Assembly: GCA_019456185.1 (NCBI GenBank)
Contig: VRUH01000002.1
Coordinates: 1-58,763 of the forward strand
Origin: Candidatus Glassbacteria bacterium
GTDB lineage: Bacteria > Gemmatimonadota > Glassbacteria > GWA2-58-10
Direction of reading: 5' to 3'
Length of the DNA stretch: 58,763 bases
The translations under genes were made by a program, and so were the position numbers. Positions 25,266 through 34,090 of this stretch are shown one piece after another. The notes beneath the pieces are model-generated. The model was not told the origin of the DNA. It made no database searches and was given only the letters and a program-made list of their open reading frames with translations. How positions within the stretch are numbered: position 1 is the stretch's first letter; every line of letters begins with the position of its first letter.

Positions 25266-25338
25266 AGCCACCACGCGGACTCGAACCGCGGACCTGCTCA
25301 TTACGAATGAGCTGCTCTACCAGCTGAGCTATGGTGGC
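25266..25338 (-). tRNA. tRNA-Thr (CGU anticodon)
   Basis: 73 nt on the minus strand. Acceptor GCCACCA/TGGTGGC, D-arm AGCTCAGCTGGTAGAGC, anticodon loop TTCGTAA on CTCAT/ATGAG, T-arm GCGGTTCGAGTCCGC, discriminator T; CCA encoded at 25263-25265. Confidence 0.97.
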
Positions 25339-25707
25339 GTAATTTTTTTACCTGTTTTGAAGGCCTAAAATATTACAACGCCCGCAGCCAGTCAAGATTG
25401 AATCCCGGCCGTGAAAAATGACCTAAGTGTTGTGTTCTGCAAATAATGTACAAAAAAAGTGAATTATAAATCCCCCTCGATCCCCCTTTACGAAAGGGGG
25501 AGGCCGCTTCCCCCCTTTGCCAAAGGGGGGCCAGGGGGGATTTCAGCTTGAGTTGATCGAACCATTACCAGCCCGTCGAATTATTACAGATACTTCCGGG
25601 ATACCACACTAGTGGCTTGAAATCATTCGGCTCCAACCCCATATTACTATCCGCCGGCAGGACAGCACTTCAATCGAACGATTGCACTTCGCCCCACCGA
25701 GGATGAA
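25339..25707. other. Intergenic stretch with nested palindromic repeat
   Basis: About 370 bases between tRNA-Thr and the dehydrogenase gene. It holds copy B of the dispersed sequence (arms at 25437-25459 and 25539-25566) with the nested palindrome inside it. Confidence 0.6.
25468..25543. repeat. Nested palindromic repeat (MITE-like), family 2
   Basis: Outer arms AAATCCCCC / GGGGGATTT enclose two hairpins of the form CCCCCTTT-xxx-AAAGGGGG. Similar C-run/G-run architecture occurs at 41865-41926. Confidence 0.75.
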
Positions 25708-26712
25708 ATGAACAAACTGAGACTTGGCATTATCGGCACCGGGATCATTGTCAACGAAGCCCACCTTCCCGCACTCCTGCGTCTGACCGATCGTTTCGAG
25801 GTAACCGCGCTCTGCAACCGGACACGCCCCAAGGCCGAGGAGCTGGCCGGGAAGCTCGGAGTCGCTGATGGCGGGATCTGGCAGGACTGGGAGAAATTCC
25901 TGGCCGAGGCGCCGGTGGATGCGCTCCTGCTGGCCCTGCCGATCGAGATGAACTACCCGGTCAGCCTGGCCGCGGCCAGGGCGGGCAAGCACGTTCTCTG
26001 TGAAAAACCGGTCGGCCAGAGCGTGGAGGAGGCCCGCCAGGCGGTAACTCTCGCGGCTGATCACGGAATAACTTTCATGGTCGCCGAGGACTGTCACTTC
26101 GTCCCCCAGTTTTCCCGCGCCGCGGAGCTCGTGCGCCAGGGCGCCGTGGGCAAGCCGACCCTGATCAGCTGGAATGTTTTCAATTACATGTCCCTGAGCA
26201 ACAAGTACGCCAAAACGAAGTGGCGCACAGAGCATGTCTATCCGGGCGGTTACGTCCTCGACGGGGGCGTGCATTTCGTGCACGTGCTGCAGATGATCGC
26301 CGGGCCGATAGCATCCGTCAGGGCCGAAAGCCGGGATATCGATCCCCGGCTGGGCAGGGTGGACACCGCATTCTCGCTGCTGAGCCATGAAAGCGGCGTG
26401 CTGAGCAGCCTGAATATGGGCTGGCGCACGCGAGTGCCACAGCCGATGCCGCTCCAGGTTTTCGGCAAGGAAGCCAGCCTGACTGTCAGTGAGAAGGAAA
26501 TCCTGTTGACCGCAAACGAAAGCGGAGAGGTCGAGAAAATGCCGTTCCAGCAGGAGGATGGCTACTATCTGCAACTCATGGAATTCCACCGGGCAGTAAG
26601 CGAAAACAGCCCGCCGTCGATATCCACCGAATCCGCGGCCCATGACGTCGAGGTGATCCTGGCGATTCTCGAGTCGGCCGAGAAAAATACGGTGGTGCGC
26701 TTGCAATCCTGA
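25708..26712 (+). CDS. Gfo/Idh/MocA-family NAD(P)-dependent dehydrogenase
   Basis: 334 residues. N-terminal Rossmann motif LGIIGTGIIVNEAHLPAL, the family EKP motif (HVLCEKPVGQS, about 92-102, with the lysine used in catalysis), and the C-terminal alpha/beta domain with the GGVHFVHVLQM motif (about 186-196) whose histidine is usually catalytic. These enzymes oxidise sugars, inositols or sugar nucleotides; the substrate cannot be told. GAGGATGAA precedes the ATG. It stands alone and converges on the PspC gene. Confidence 0.92.
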   Translation: MNKLRLGIIGTGIIVNEAHLPALLRLTDRFEVTALCNRTRPKAEELAGKLGVADGGIWQDWEKFLAEAPVDALLLALPIEMNYPVSLAAARAGKHVLCEKPVGQSVEEARQAVTLAADHGITFMVAEDCHFVPQFSRAAELVRQGAVGKPTLISWNVFNYMSLSNKYAKTKWRTEHVYPGGYVLDGGVHFVHVLQMIAGPIASVRAESRDIDPRLGRVDTAFSLLSHESGVLSSLNMGWRTRVPQPMPLQVFGKEASLTVSEKEILLTANESGEVEKMPFQQEDGYYLQLMEFHRAVSENSPPSISTESAAHDVEVILAILESAEKNTVVRLQS

Positions 26713-26772
26713 AGCGGCCGCTCAATTCCGGATTGTGGAGCGGTGAAAACGGCGGGAACTGATTGCGGATAT

Positions 26773-27321
26773 CTACTTCCCGTCGCTTTCACCGTCCAGC
26801 CCGATAGTCCCGTCCGCCGAGTTGGCCTCACTGCCCACCTCGTCCCCGACAACTTCCTGGCCCGCATCCTGCCGCTCAGCCGCGGGCGGCGGGGGCGGCG
26901 CAGACACTTTCCCGGGATAATGGTTCACTACCGGCGGCGCGATATCCGGCGAGTGCCGGGAGTCCGGCTGCGGGGATGAAGCCGCCCCCGGAGCGTAAGC
27001 CGCCCGGTCGTCGGTTGGAGCAGGCATCAGCAGCCACAGCAGCACGTAAACAATCGGTCCGAAAAAGTAGAAGATGGTGCTGATCACGAAAAACACCCGC
27101 AGGGGCATGATCAGTACGGGCGAATCCAGCTGTTGGGCTATGCCCGTGCAGACACCGGCGATTTTCTTGCCCTCGCTGACCCGGTTCCAGTAACCGTGCG
27201 GCGTACCCAGGCTGCCGCCGCCGCTTGTGGTCAGCATGCTGCCGCAATAACGGCATTTGACCGCCTCCGCCCTGATTGTCTCGGCGCAGTACGGACATTT
27301 TTTCATCTCATCGGTACTCAT
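26773..27321 (-). CDS. PspC-domain membrane protein with N-terminal zinc ribbon
   Basis: 182 residues. An N-terminal zinc ribbon (CPYCAETI and CRYCGS, residues 9-27) is followed by a PspC domain: SEGKKIAGVCTGIAQQL, then one or two hydrophobic helices (LIMPLRVFFVISTIFYFFGPIVYVLLWLLMP by position about 68-98). The tail is Pro/Ala-rich and acidic, of low complexity. PspC proteins take part in envelope stress signalling. It lies next to an ECF sigma factor and its membrane partner on the same strand, which fits a small envelope-stress group. Confidence 0.87.
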   Translation of the reverse strand: MSTDEMKKCPYCAETIRAEAVKCRYCGSMLTTSGGGSLGTPHGYWNRVSEGKKIAGVCTGIAQQLDSPVLIMPLRVFFVISTIFYFFGPIVYVLLWLLMPAPTDDRAAYAPGAASSPQPDSRHSPDIAPPVVNHYPGKVSAPPPPPAAERQDAGQEVVGDEVGSEANSADGTIGLDGESDGK

Positions 27322-27389
27322 CGGAACTCACTCCTTATCATCTATGGTTGAACTATCCAGAATTACCGGTATCGCCAATCCCGCGGGAA

Positions 27390-27803
27390 TCAATTAACCG
27401 CGGGCACCGTCACATTTCTCCGCTGAGGTACGTAGACCTTGAAAAACGTGGTCAGCGCCATCCCGATCACCATCGCCGCCCCGGCCGCCGATATCCCGAT
27501 CAAGCTGTGGGCAAGGTAGATGTCGGCCGAGCTGGGCAGCACTATTTTGAGCACGGTACCGACCGTAGCAGCGTAAAACAGGCTGCAGCAGACCAGCAGG
27601 CCCAGCACCAGCACGCTGGCCACCAGTCCCATCGAGTGCTCTGGCCTCCGGGCCGCGGGCAGTACGATCGACAGTTCCTCGCGGCGCGCGGCCAGATGCC
27701 GGTGCATCATCATGCGCGTGCGTTCCAGCAAATCCTTGCCCGGAGGAGCCACATCGTATCCCTCGAGCAACCTCCTGAGCCGATCGTCGCTTATTCTGTC
27801 CAT
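27390..27803 (-). CDS. Two-helix membrane protein, candidate anti-sigma factor
   Basis: 137 residues. A short cytoplasmic N-terminus (about 55 residues, DDRLRRLLEGYDVAPPGKDLLERTR) leads into two hydrophobic helices (about 58-80 and 95-118). Its ATG shares a base with the sigma factor's stop (TAATG), so the two are translationally coupled, the usual arrangement for sigma/anti-sigma pairs. The HxxxCxxC zinc motif of ZAS anti-sigma factors is absent, so regulation would be of a non-ZAS kind. Function is inferred from position. Confidence 0.7.
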   Translation of the reverse strand: MDRISDDRLRRLLEGYDVAPPGKDLLERTRMMMHRHLAARREELSIVLPAARRPEHSMGLVASVLVLGLLVCCSLFYAATVGTVLKIVLPSSADIYLAHSLIGISAAGAAMVIGMALTTFFKVYVPQRRNVTVPAVN

Positions 27804-28405
27804 TATCCCACCTCCTCTGACATACCGACCATGCCGGTAGACTCTATCTTTTCTTTCAGTAATTTCATTCCGCGGAAAATCCTGCTTTTGACTGTTCCGG
27901 CAGGCAAGCCGGTAATCTCGGCGATTTCAAAGTCCGTCTTCCGGTGATAGAACCTCAGTACGATCAACTCGCGCATTTTAACCGGCAGAGTGTCCACCAT
28001 CTTTTTTACCCGTTGGGCCCTCAGGATCCGGTCAGCGTCCACCTCAGGGTCCTGGGCCAGCCCGCCGACCTTGTCGAGTTCGACGAATTCCCTTCGCGAG
28101 CTTGCCCTTGCCAGGTTGCGGCAGAGGTTCAGCGCGATCTGAAACATCCAGCTCGAAAATTTGCAGTCTCCGCGAAAGCTCTCGATATTGCGCACCACCC
28201 TGATCCAGGTGTCCTGGAACACATCCTCCGCCGTTGCCCTCTCCCCCACCATCCTCATGATAAATGCATGCAGCGGCCTGTTGTAGCGCTCGAACAGCAC
28301 TTCGGCGGACGACGAATCACCCCGCTTCAGCCCTTCGATCAACTCGCTTTCGTCAATATCCGCCTGACTGTCTGCAAGGTTGTCCATTTTGGTCCAGTAA
28401 ATCAT
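27803..28405 (-). CDS. ECF-type RNA polymerase sigma factor
   Basis: About 200 residues. Region 2 (AEVLFERYNRPLHAFIMRMVG, then AEDVFQDTWIRVVRNIESFRGDCKFSSWMFQIALN) and region 4 (LPVKMRELIVLRFYHRKTDFEIAEITGLPAGTVKSRIFRGMKLL) are both complete. The start is uncertain: the ATG at 28405 has GGAGGAG 14 nt upstream, a second ATG lies at 28387, and the frame is open to 28477. Co-translated with a two-helix membrane protein and close to a PspC gene, which suggests a response to envelope conditions. Confidence 0.9.
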   Translation of the reverse strand: MIYWTKMDNLADSQADIDESELIEGLKRGDSSSAEVLFERYNRPLHAFIMRMVGERATAEDVFQDTWIRVVRNIESFRGDCKFSSWMFQIALNLCRNLARASSRREFVELDKVGGLAQDPEVDADRILRAQRVKKMVDTLPVKMRELIVLRFYHRKTDFEIAEITGLPAGTVKSRIFRGMKLLKEKIESTGMVGMSEEVG

Positions 28406-28646
28406 CGCGGGCAGGCCGTCTCCTCCACCGTTTCGGTTCTCGCCCTGTAGGACAGCGGAGCCGGGTCTGCGGTTCATTTTTTCTATAAATCAAATCAGCA
28501 TGCGATCAGTATATCAAACAGATTGAGGCCGCACAAGAATCCCGGATTTGATTGCCCCGGGTTGTGCGGATGATTATTATTAGCCGCGAAGGATACGATC
28601 AGGAGTGAATTTTACCGAACTTTGCATTTATCAGCGGGAGTTGAAG

Positions 28647-29822
28647 ATGAAAAAGTTAACCGGTATTTTCACCATTCTCGCAGCCCTGCTGATTTGCCCT
28701 CTCCTGTCCGGGCTGAGCGCCGGAGAGCTGTTCGACCTGCCCGCCGGGGTCCACAGCCGCTGGATCTCGTTCGAGAATCCCGACGGGGCCAAGGGCCAGG
28801 GCGGCCGCGCCAACGAGGGCCGCAAGGGAGCGCCCGCCCGCCCGATCAAGGCCGGCGAGCGGGTAAGGCTGGCCCGGATCGAGGGCCCGGGCGTGATCCG
28901 GCGCATCTGGCTGACTGTCCGCGGCGAACCGGAATTCCTGCGCGGGATGGTGATCAGGTTTTACTGGGACGGCCAGGACTACCCATCTGTCGAGGTGCCC
29001 CTGCAGGACTTCTTCGGCATCCCGTTCGCCCGCCAGGTCCCGTTCGAGTCGGCGCTGTTCTCAAACCCCGAGGGACGCTCGTTCAACTGTTTCATCCCCA
29101 TGCCGTTTCGCGGCAAGGCTGTTGTCGAGGTCGAAAACCAGTCGCCCAAAGATTGCGGCAACCTGTTCTTCGATATCAACTACACGATCGGCGACAGGCT
29201 GCCCGACGACCTCAGCTATTTCCACGCATACTGGCACCGCGACAACCCGACCACCCCGAAACAGGACTTCGAAATCCTGCCGCGGGTAACCGGGCGGGGG
29301 CGTTTCCTGGGCTGCAATGTGGGCCTGCGCGCCCTTGGCGACTACCGGATGGCCTGGTTCGGCGAGGGAGAGATGAAGATTTTCGTGGACGGTGACCGTG
29401 AACTGCCCACCCTGGTGGGCACCGGCACCGAGGACCTGGTGGGCAGCGCCTGGGGCCTGGGGCGGTTCGACCATCTCTACCAGGGCTGCCTTCTCGATCA
29501 GAACAGGCACGGCGTCTGGGGATTCTACCGCTATCACATCCCTGACCCGGTCTATTTCCACAGCGATATCCGGGTGAGCCTGCAGCAGATGTCCGGGGCG
29601 GGCGCCGAGGAGATCAAGAAAAAAATCAAGCCCGGGAACTACCCGGAGCTGGTAACGGACCACCAGCGGTTCGACCCGCAGACCCATACCGGCTGGCAGA
29701 ATTTCGAGGCGCCCCAGGACGTCTGCGCGACAGCTTACTGGTATCAGACCCTGCCCTCGCCGGACTGGGGTCCGATCCAGCCCTACGAGGCCAGGATGAA
29801 AGATCTGCTGCTGGAAGAGTAA
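28647..29822 (+). CDS. Exported GH172 (DUF2961) family protein
   Basis: 391 residues from the ATG at 28647 (GGGAG 6 nt upstream), opening into a signal peptide (KLTGIFTILAALLICPLLSGLSA by position 3-25). The body matches DUF2961, a jelly-roll family of which some members are alpha-fructofuranosidases or difructose-anhydride synthases (GH172): ISFENPDGAKGQGG near the N-terminus, IRRIWLTV, VEVPLQDFFG, and the acidic stretch FVDGDRELPTLVGTGTEDLVG near 245-265. Many members of the family act on other alpha-linked glycans, so the substrate is open. Confidence 0.86.
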   Translation: MKKLTGIFTILAALLICPLLSGLSAGELFDLPAGVHSRWISFENPDGAKGQGGRANEGRKGAPARPIKAGERVRLARIEGPGVIRRIWLTVRGEPEFLRGMVIRFYWDGQDYPSVEVPLQDFFGIPFARQVPFESALFSNPEGRSFNCFIPMPFRGKAVVEVENQSPKDCGNLFFDINYTIGDRLPDDLSYFHAYWHRDNPTTPKQDFEILPRVTGRGRFLGCNVGLRALGDYRMAWFGEGEMKIFVDGDRELPTLVGTGTEDLVGSAWGLGRFDHLYQGCLLDQNRHGVWGFYRYHIPDPVYFHSDIRVSLQQMSGAGAEEIKKKIKPGNYPELVTDHQRFDPQTHTGWQNFEAPQDVCATAYWYQTLPSPDWGPIQPYEARMKDLLLEE

Positions 29823-29888
29823 TTTTTTCGGCAGTAACGGGAGTCAGTGCTCAGCGGAGCGGGGTCGGACGCAAGTTGCCAGGGTACG

Positions 29889-30725
29889 TCAGGGTACGAG
29901 CACGGGAACGTAGGCGAACAGCGCGGCAGTATTCAGAAACGCGTTTTCCGCCACTCCCGGCAGATTGGAGATACCGAAAGCTCGCGCGCTGACAATCAGT
30001 GAGCCGGGCAGCGAATCGTGACGGCGGCCGTCGAACAGCCGCTCCAGATCACCGCGCGCGATGTACAGAGCGCAGGCCACCCGGCCGGCGCTCTGCTCCA
30101 CCTGCTGTATAACCGCATCCAGACTCTCACCGCTGAATTGAACAGTCTGAATCATCCCGGGCCAGTGGTAGAAACTTGTCACCTGTTCGGCGAGACCCTG
30201 CCTGAGCCTGACCACGAAGCTGAAATACAGGCTTTCGCGGTCGAACACCCCCAGCACCACGTTGGCCGGCTCGGGCGTGTTGGCCGTGAAAAACGAGCTT
30301 ACCTGCCGGTAGGACAACGGTCCGCGGTCAACCGACGGTTCCGGATAGACAGCGAACGATCGATCCTGCTGATCAAGTATCGCCCGGTTGAGCCGGATCT
30401 GGAACTCGTACTTCAACTCACCGTCCCTGGGTGTAAGGTTCATCGTTTCGTACATCCGCAGGTACCCGTCCCGGTCGGTCACCACTACCTGTCTGGCTCT
30501 GCCGGCCAGCCTGGCGTGCAGTTGACGGGCGCTGTCGCGGGCGTCGCGCACGACACCCGCACCAGCTTCCGTGCGTTCACCGTCCACAACCAGCCGCTCG
30601 GCGATCCCCTGATCGTGCCACAGCACCGCACGGGGCCTCGACCGGTCAATCCCGGAGAGCAGGTGGACGAAATTATTGTGGCCAGCCGGCTCCAGATCGA
30701 TTATGTCCATTGAGGGTGCGATCAT
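29889..30725 (-). CDS. Protein of unknown function, coupled to a GH35/42-like gene
   Basis: 278 residues, no family recognised. No signal peptide or membrane helix is evident, so it is probably cytoplasmic. Strand-rich segments occur in the second half (PEPANVVLGVFDRESLYFSFVVRLR, GRVACALYIARGDLERL). Its ATG overlaps the stop of the upstream glycosidase-like gene (ATGA), showing translational coupling. A role with that gene and the AEC transporter is implied but not identifiable. Confidence 0.72.
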   Translation of the reverse strand: MIAPSMDIIDLEPAGHNNFVHLLSGIDRSRPRAVLWHDQGIAERLVVDGERTEAGAGVVRDARDSARQLHARLAGRARQVVVTDRDGYLRMYETMNLTPRDGELKYEFQIRLNRAILDQQDRSFAVYPEPSVDRGPLSYRQVSSFFTANTPEPANVVLGVFDRESLYFSFVVRLRQGLAEQVTSFYHWPGMIQTVQFSGESLDAVIQQVEQSAGRVACALYIARGDLERLFDGRRHDSLPGSLIVSARAFGISNLPGVAENAFLNTAALFAYVPVLVP

Positions 30726-32845
30726 GCGCTCACCTCCCAGGCCTGGACCCGCCGGGGCTGAAGTTCAACCCTGATCTTGCCTTCACCACTGAAAGTGGAG
30801 TGTTCCTGCAGGTCCCTGAAACCGTACCGTCCCTGGAAAAAGATGTCCGTGCGCTGAGGACGGTCCGTGCCGTTGGCGGCGAACAGGATCATCCGGCCGG
30901 CCGGATGTGTGTGCACGCTCAATTCCACCCGCGGATTGGTGCGCGTAAACGGCAGCGGGACGTCAAGGCCCTTCAGCAGGTCGCCGATCTCCAGCGGGGA
31001 TTCGAGACGGATCGCGCGGGCAGGGGCGGCATCTTCGGACGGGACAGAGTCACGGCTTTCTCCACCTGCCGGGGACAAGCCGCCGAACAGCCTGTCAGCC
31101 CGGGAATTAGGCCGCATGCGCTCATCCAGAAACGGTTTGCCGGGGCCGTAAATCAGAGTACCCCCCGAGTGGACATACTCCTCGAGCGCCAGCGCCTCCT
31201 CCCGATGGATAAAATCCGTCGCCGGGAGAATCGCTACCCTGTATTCGCTCAATTTCCCGCCGGCGAAACCGGCCGTGGCGTAATCCCAGTCGAAGCCCAC
31301 ATCGCCCATCAGGCTTTCCACCTGCCCGGCCCACAACCGGCACGCCTGCACCGGTGTCTCGAAACCCATGTCGGCCAGCCTGCCGAACGGAGCGTCGAGT
31401 TCCAGCAGGTCGTCATCCAACCGGGCCTCGTTGGCGGCAGTCAGCAGCGTGTCGAGCGACCTGCTCTTGAGCAGCACGACCCCGGCCAGGCGCCTGTATT
31501 GATGGAAATGCGACTCGCGCAGCACCCGGCAAACCCTGCGCCAGGAATTGAAATACTCCCCTCTCATCCGGCCGTCGCCGCTGACCGGCGAGGCCAGCCA
31601 TGCGTTTTTATCCACCAGGCTCCGGCTGTCCCAGCCTTTGATCCCGTACATCAGCGATACCATCAGGTTAAACTCGCATTCCGCGGCGGATGGTATTCCA
31701 CCCATTGCCGGGAATTGCACTCCGCCGGCCAGGCTGTCGCTGAACGGGTATGTGCTGCTGCCGGCGCTCATTCTCGACATGCTTCTCACCTGGCGGGTTT
31801 CGCCGGGAATTACAACCGGTGTCGGCGGGGCTTCCACTGCCTCCGCTTCCTCAGGTTTCGCCTGCCCTGTAATCTCCACAGGCTGGACCGGCGCTTTGCG
31901 GATAACAGGAACTCCGTCGATCCCCCTGGCCGCCAGCATCCGCTCCAGCGTGTCCAGGGCCATGATATCCGCGGTGCGCCTGAATTCGACCCACTCGAGA
32001 TAAGCGGGCAGGTTGTCCAGCCTCTGGGCAAGGAACTCGCGCGGCGGCTCCACCATTTCGAAGCCCAGGTAGGCTGTGCCGTAGACCCGGTTAAGCTGGT
32101 CGATCGTTACATAGTTAGCCGTCAGTGCGGATCTGTACATCCCGATCAGGTCGGGGTGGTAATCGACAGAATACGGGCGCTCGATCGTTCCGAAAAAGCT
32201 TAGCGCGCTCTCCAGCATCAGGGCCACTACCGGACCGCCGGAGCGATTAAGCGCAGGAGAAATCCGGAGGGCGAGCTCGTCGAACCACAAGCCGAGTTCG
32301 TGCTGGAATGTGCGGCTGAAAATACTGGGAACCGGGAACTGGCTCGTGGGTGTGCGGCAGAGTTCGCAAGTATCCCGTCCGGTTCTGGCGGCCACCCGCT
32401 GGTCGTAGAGGATGCGGTCCGGAATACCGCGCCCCGAAGCCAGCCGGTGAAAAGGTCCCAGCCGCAGAATGACGTTGAACTGCTTGCGGCCGGCCAGTTC
32501 GATAAAGCCGGCCACGTCCCTGCGGGGGTCTCTCCGGCCGAACTCAAGCTCGCCGGACGCAAGCTCGTGCTCGGACCACGGCACCGATACTCCGACCGTG
32601 TTGATTCCCAGCCTCGAGAGGCGGTCGAGCAGCGGCTCCCAGTTTTCCCGGTCGTAACTCCAGTAATCCAGGCCGCCGCTGTAAAGGGGAACGGTTTTGC
32701 CGGCAATCTCCAGCCCGCCGGGTCCCAGCGATATCCGCGGCGCGTCCCTGCCGCCGCACCCGCCACTCACGCTCAGCCCGATTGCCGCTCCCGCCCCTCC
32801 CAGGGCAAGCAGGAATTCCCTCCTGTTGTAAGTCCTCGCGCCCAT
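30722..32845 (-). CDS. Tat-exported GH35/GH42-like beta-galactosidase homologue, probably catalytically altered
   Basis: 707 residues. Second of two adjacent ATGs used (GGAG 7 nt upstream). The N-terminus is a Tat-type signal (NRREFLLALGGAGAAIGL) followed by SGGCGG, which may act as a lipobox. Residues about 55-330 follow the TIM barrel of GH35/GH42 enzymes (YSGGLDYW, WEPLLDRLSRLGINTVGVSVPWSEHE, FNVILRLGPF). Where these enzymes read GGP...ENEYG, this one has GGPVVALMLESALSFFG, so the Asn-Glu that provides the acid/base is replaced by Ser-Ala. The C-terminal half resembles the GH42 trimerisation domain (AILPATDFIHREEALALEEYV). It may bind rather than cleave glycans. Confidence 0.8.
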   Translation of the reverse strand: MGARTYNRREFLLALGGAGAAIGLSVSGGCGGRDAPRISLGPGGLEIAGKTVPLYSGGLDYWSYDRENWEPLLDRLSRLGINTVGVSVPWSEHELASGELEFGRRDPRRDVAGFIELAGRKQFNVILRLGPFHRLASGRGIPDRILYDQRVAARTGRDTCELCRTPTSQFPVPSIFSRTFQHELGLWFDELALRISPALNRSGGPVVALMLESALSFFGTIERPYSVDYHPDLIGMYRSALTANYVTIDQLNRVYGTAYLGFEMVEPPREFLAQRLDNLPAYLEWVEFRRTADIMALDTLERMLAARGIDGVPVIRKAPVQPVEITGQAKPEEAEAVEAPPTPVVIPGETRQVRSMSRMSAGSSTYPFSDSLAGGVQFPAMGGIPSAAECEFNLMVSLMYGIKGWDSRSLVDKNAWLASPVSGDGRMRGEYFNSWRRVCRVLRESHFHQYRRLAGVVLLKSRSLDTLLTAANEARLDDDLLELDAPFGRLADMGFETPVQACRLWAGQVESLMGDVGFDWDYATAGFAGGKLSEYRVAILPATDFIHREEALALEEYVHSGGTLIYGPGKPFLDERMRPNSRADRLFGGLSPAGGESRDSVPSEDAAPARAIRLESPLEIGDLLKGLDVPLPFTRTNPRVELSVHTHPAGRMILFAANGTDRPQRTDIFFQGRYGFRDLQEHSTFSGEGKIRVELQPRRVQAWEVSA

Positions 32846-32856
32846 CATCTCGCTCC

Positions 32857-33813
32857 TCAGAGCAGCACCTCCACCAAACTGAAAAAAACCGGTATCGCCA
32901 CCAGCGCGGCCAGGTAGGTGATCAGCAGCACGCCGCACACGAGCTGCTCATCGCCCCCGTAGTGGATTGCCTGGAGCGCCAGCGCCGTAGCTGGAGGCGA
33001 GGAGGCCTCGAGGATCCAGAACGCGCTCTCCAGCGGGCTGGTGCTGAAGCCGGTATACTTGAGCGCCAGAAACATCAGAGCCGGAATCAGCACCAGCTTC
33101 AGCGCGATCACCCTGATCGTGTCCCAGGCGGCGGGCAGGCGGCTGACTTTCAGCGCCCCCATGGTCATCCCCAGCACCACTGTTGCCAGCGGGACACAGC
33201 TTTCGCCAACCAGTTGCACCGAACCCAGCGCAATCCCGGGCAAATACCTGTCGAGTCCGGTGAACACCAGCGCCAGCGCCAGCGCCGCTGAGTAGAACGG
33301 TGTGGTAAACATCTGACCCGGGCTGAGCCTGCTGCCCCTGGTATGGGAGATCATCAGTTTGGCCACGCTCCACAGCAGCGGCATGTAGCTCAAGAGCATC
33401 AGGAACAGAATGACGCTGAACTGGGTGAACTGCTCGGGAAACAGCGCCTCGCCGATCGGCAGGATCAGGTAGCCGGCGTTCTGGAAACTGGCCAGCGCGC
33501 TGAGTGTCATCCCATGCTCCGTATCCCGCCAGAACACCAGCCGGGCCAGGCCCAGTCCCCCGAAAGTCAACGCCGCGCCCACCAGCGGATATTTCCACCA
33601 GTCCGGATAAGTGGCGACATCGAAATCCTGGATGATGCTGCCGAATATCAGGCAGGGCAGCGCCAGGTTGACCACCACGGCGGTCAGCGCCCGGATATGG
33701 CTGTCCGTGAATACGCCCCGTCGCACGAGCAGCGCGCTGACGACAATGACGATTGCGATCTTGCTCAACGCGGCCAGCGACGCCAGAAACGATCCGGCCA
33801 ACAGTGAATACAA
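32857..33813 (-). CDS. Auxin-efflux-carrier (AEC) family transporter
   Basis: 318 residues from the TTG at 33813, with GCAGGAG 7 nt upstream; the frame runs on to 33936 without a better start. About ten hydrophobic helices with the AEC pattern: VNLALPCLIFGSI near residue 40, SFQNAGYLILPIG (the conserved N-x-G/P-L-P element) near 109, and a matching second half with ESCVPLATVVLGMTMGALK. AEC members export or import organic acids. It is the first gene of a three-gene operon with the GH35/42-like protein and an unknown protein. Confidence 0.88.
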   Translation of the reverse strand: MYSLLAGSFLASLAALSKIAIVIVVSALLVRRGVFTDSHIRALTAVVVNLALPCLIFGSIIQDFDVATYPDWWKYPLVGAALTFGGLGLARLVFWRDTEHGMTLSALASFQNAGYLILPIGEALFPEQFTQFSVILFLMLLSYMPLLWSVAKLMISHTRGSRLSPGQMFTTPFYSAALALALVFTGLDRYLPGIALGSVQLVGESCVPLATVVLGMTMGALKVSRLPAAWDTIRVIALKLVLIPALMFLALKYTGFSTSPLESAFWILEASSPPATALALQAIHYGGDEQLVCGVLLITYLAALVAIPVFFSLVEVLL

Positions 33814-34090
33814 CTTCTTTCTCCTGCTCCAGATATTACAAATCGATACGCTGTGATCCCGTCGTTTTAACTGAACAACGCAGTTGCCGGGACGTGTGGG
33901 AGAAGATAGTTTTTTTGCCGGTCTGATACAAGTCATTAGGCTGTTTCACGCCCCATAAACGGCTTAAGGCCATCTAAACCTATTGACTTCTTTCGCCGCC
34001 TTGCCAAACTATACTTCCGGGTAACAGACTGCGGCGGAGATGACAGTGGAGCGTAAATAGAGATTGCCAACGTTTGAGTCGGAGAATGCA

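Noticed and set aside
30710-32203. 497-residue plus-strand frame over the GH35/42-like gene
   Set aside because: No recognisable motifs; the minus strand shows a Tat signal and glycosidase barrel motifs.
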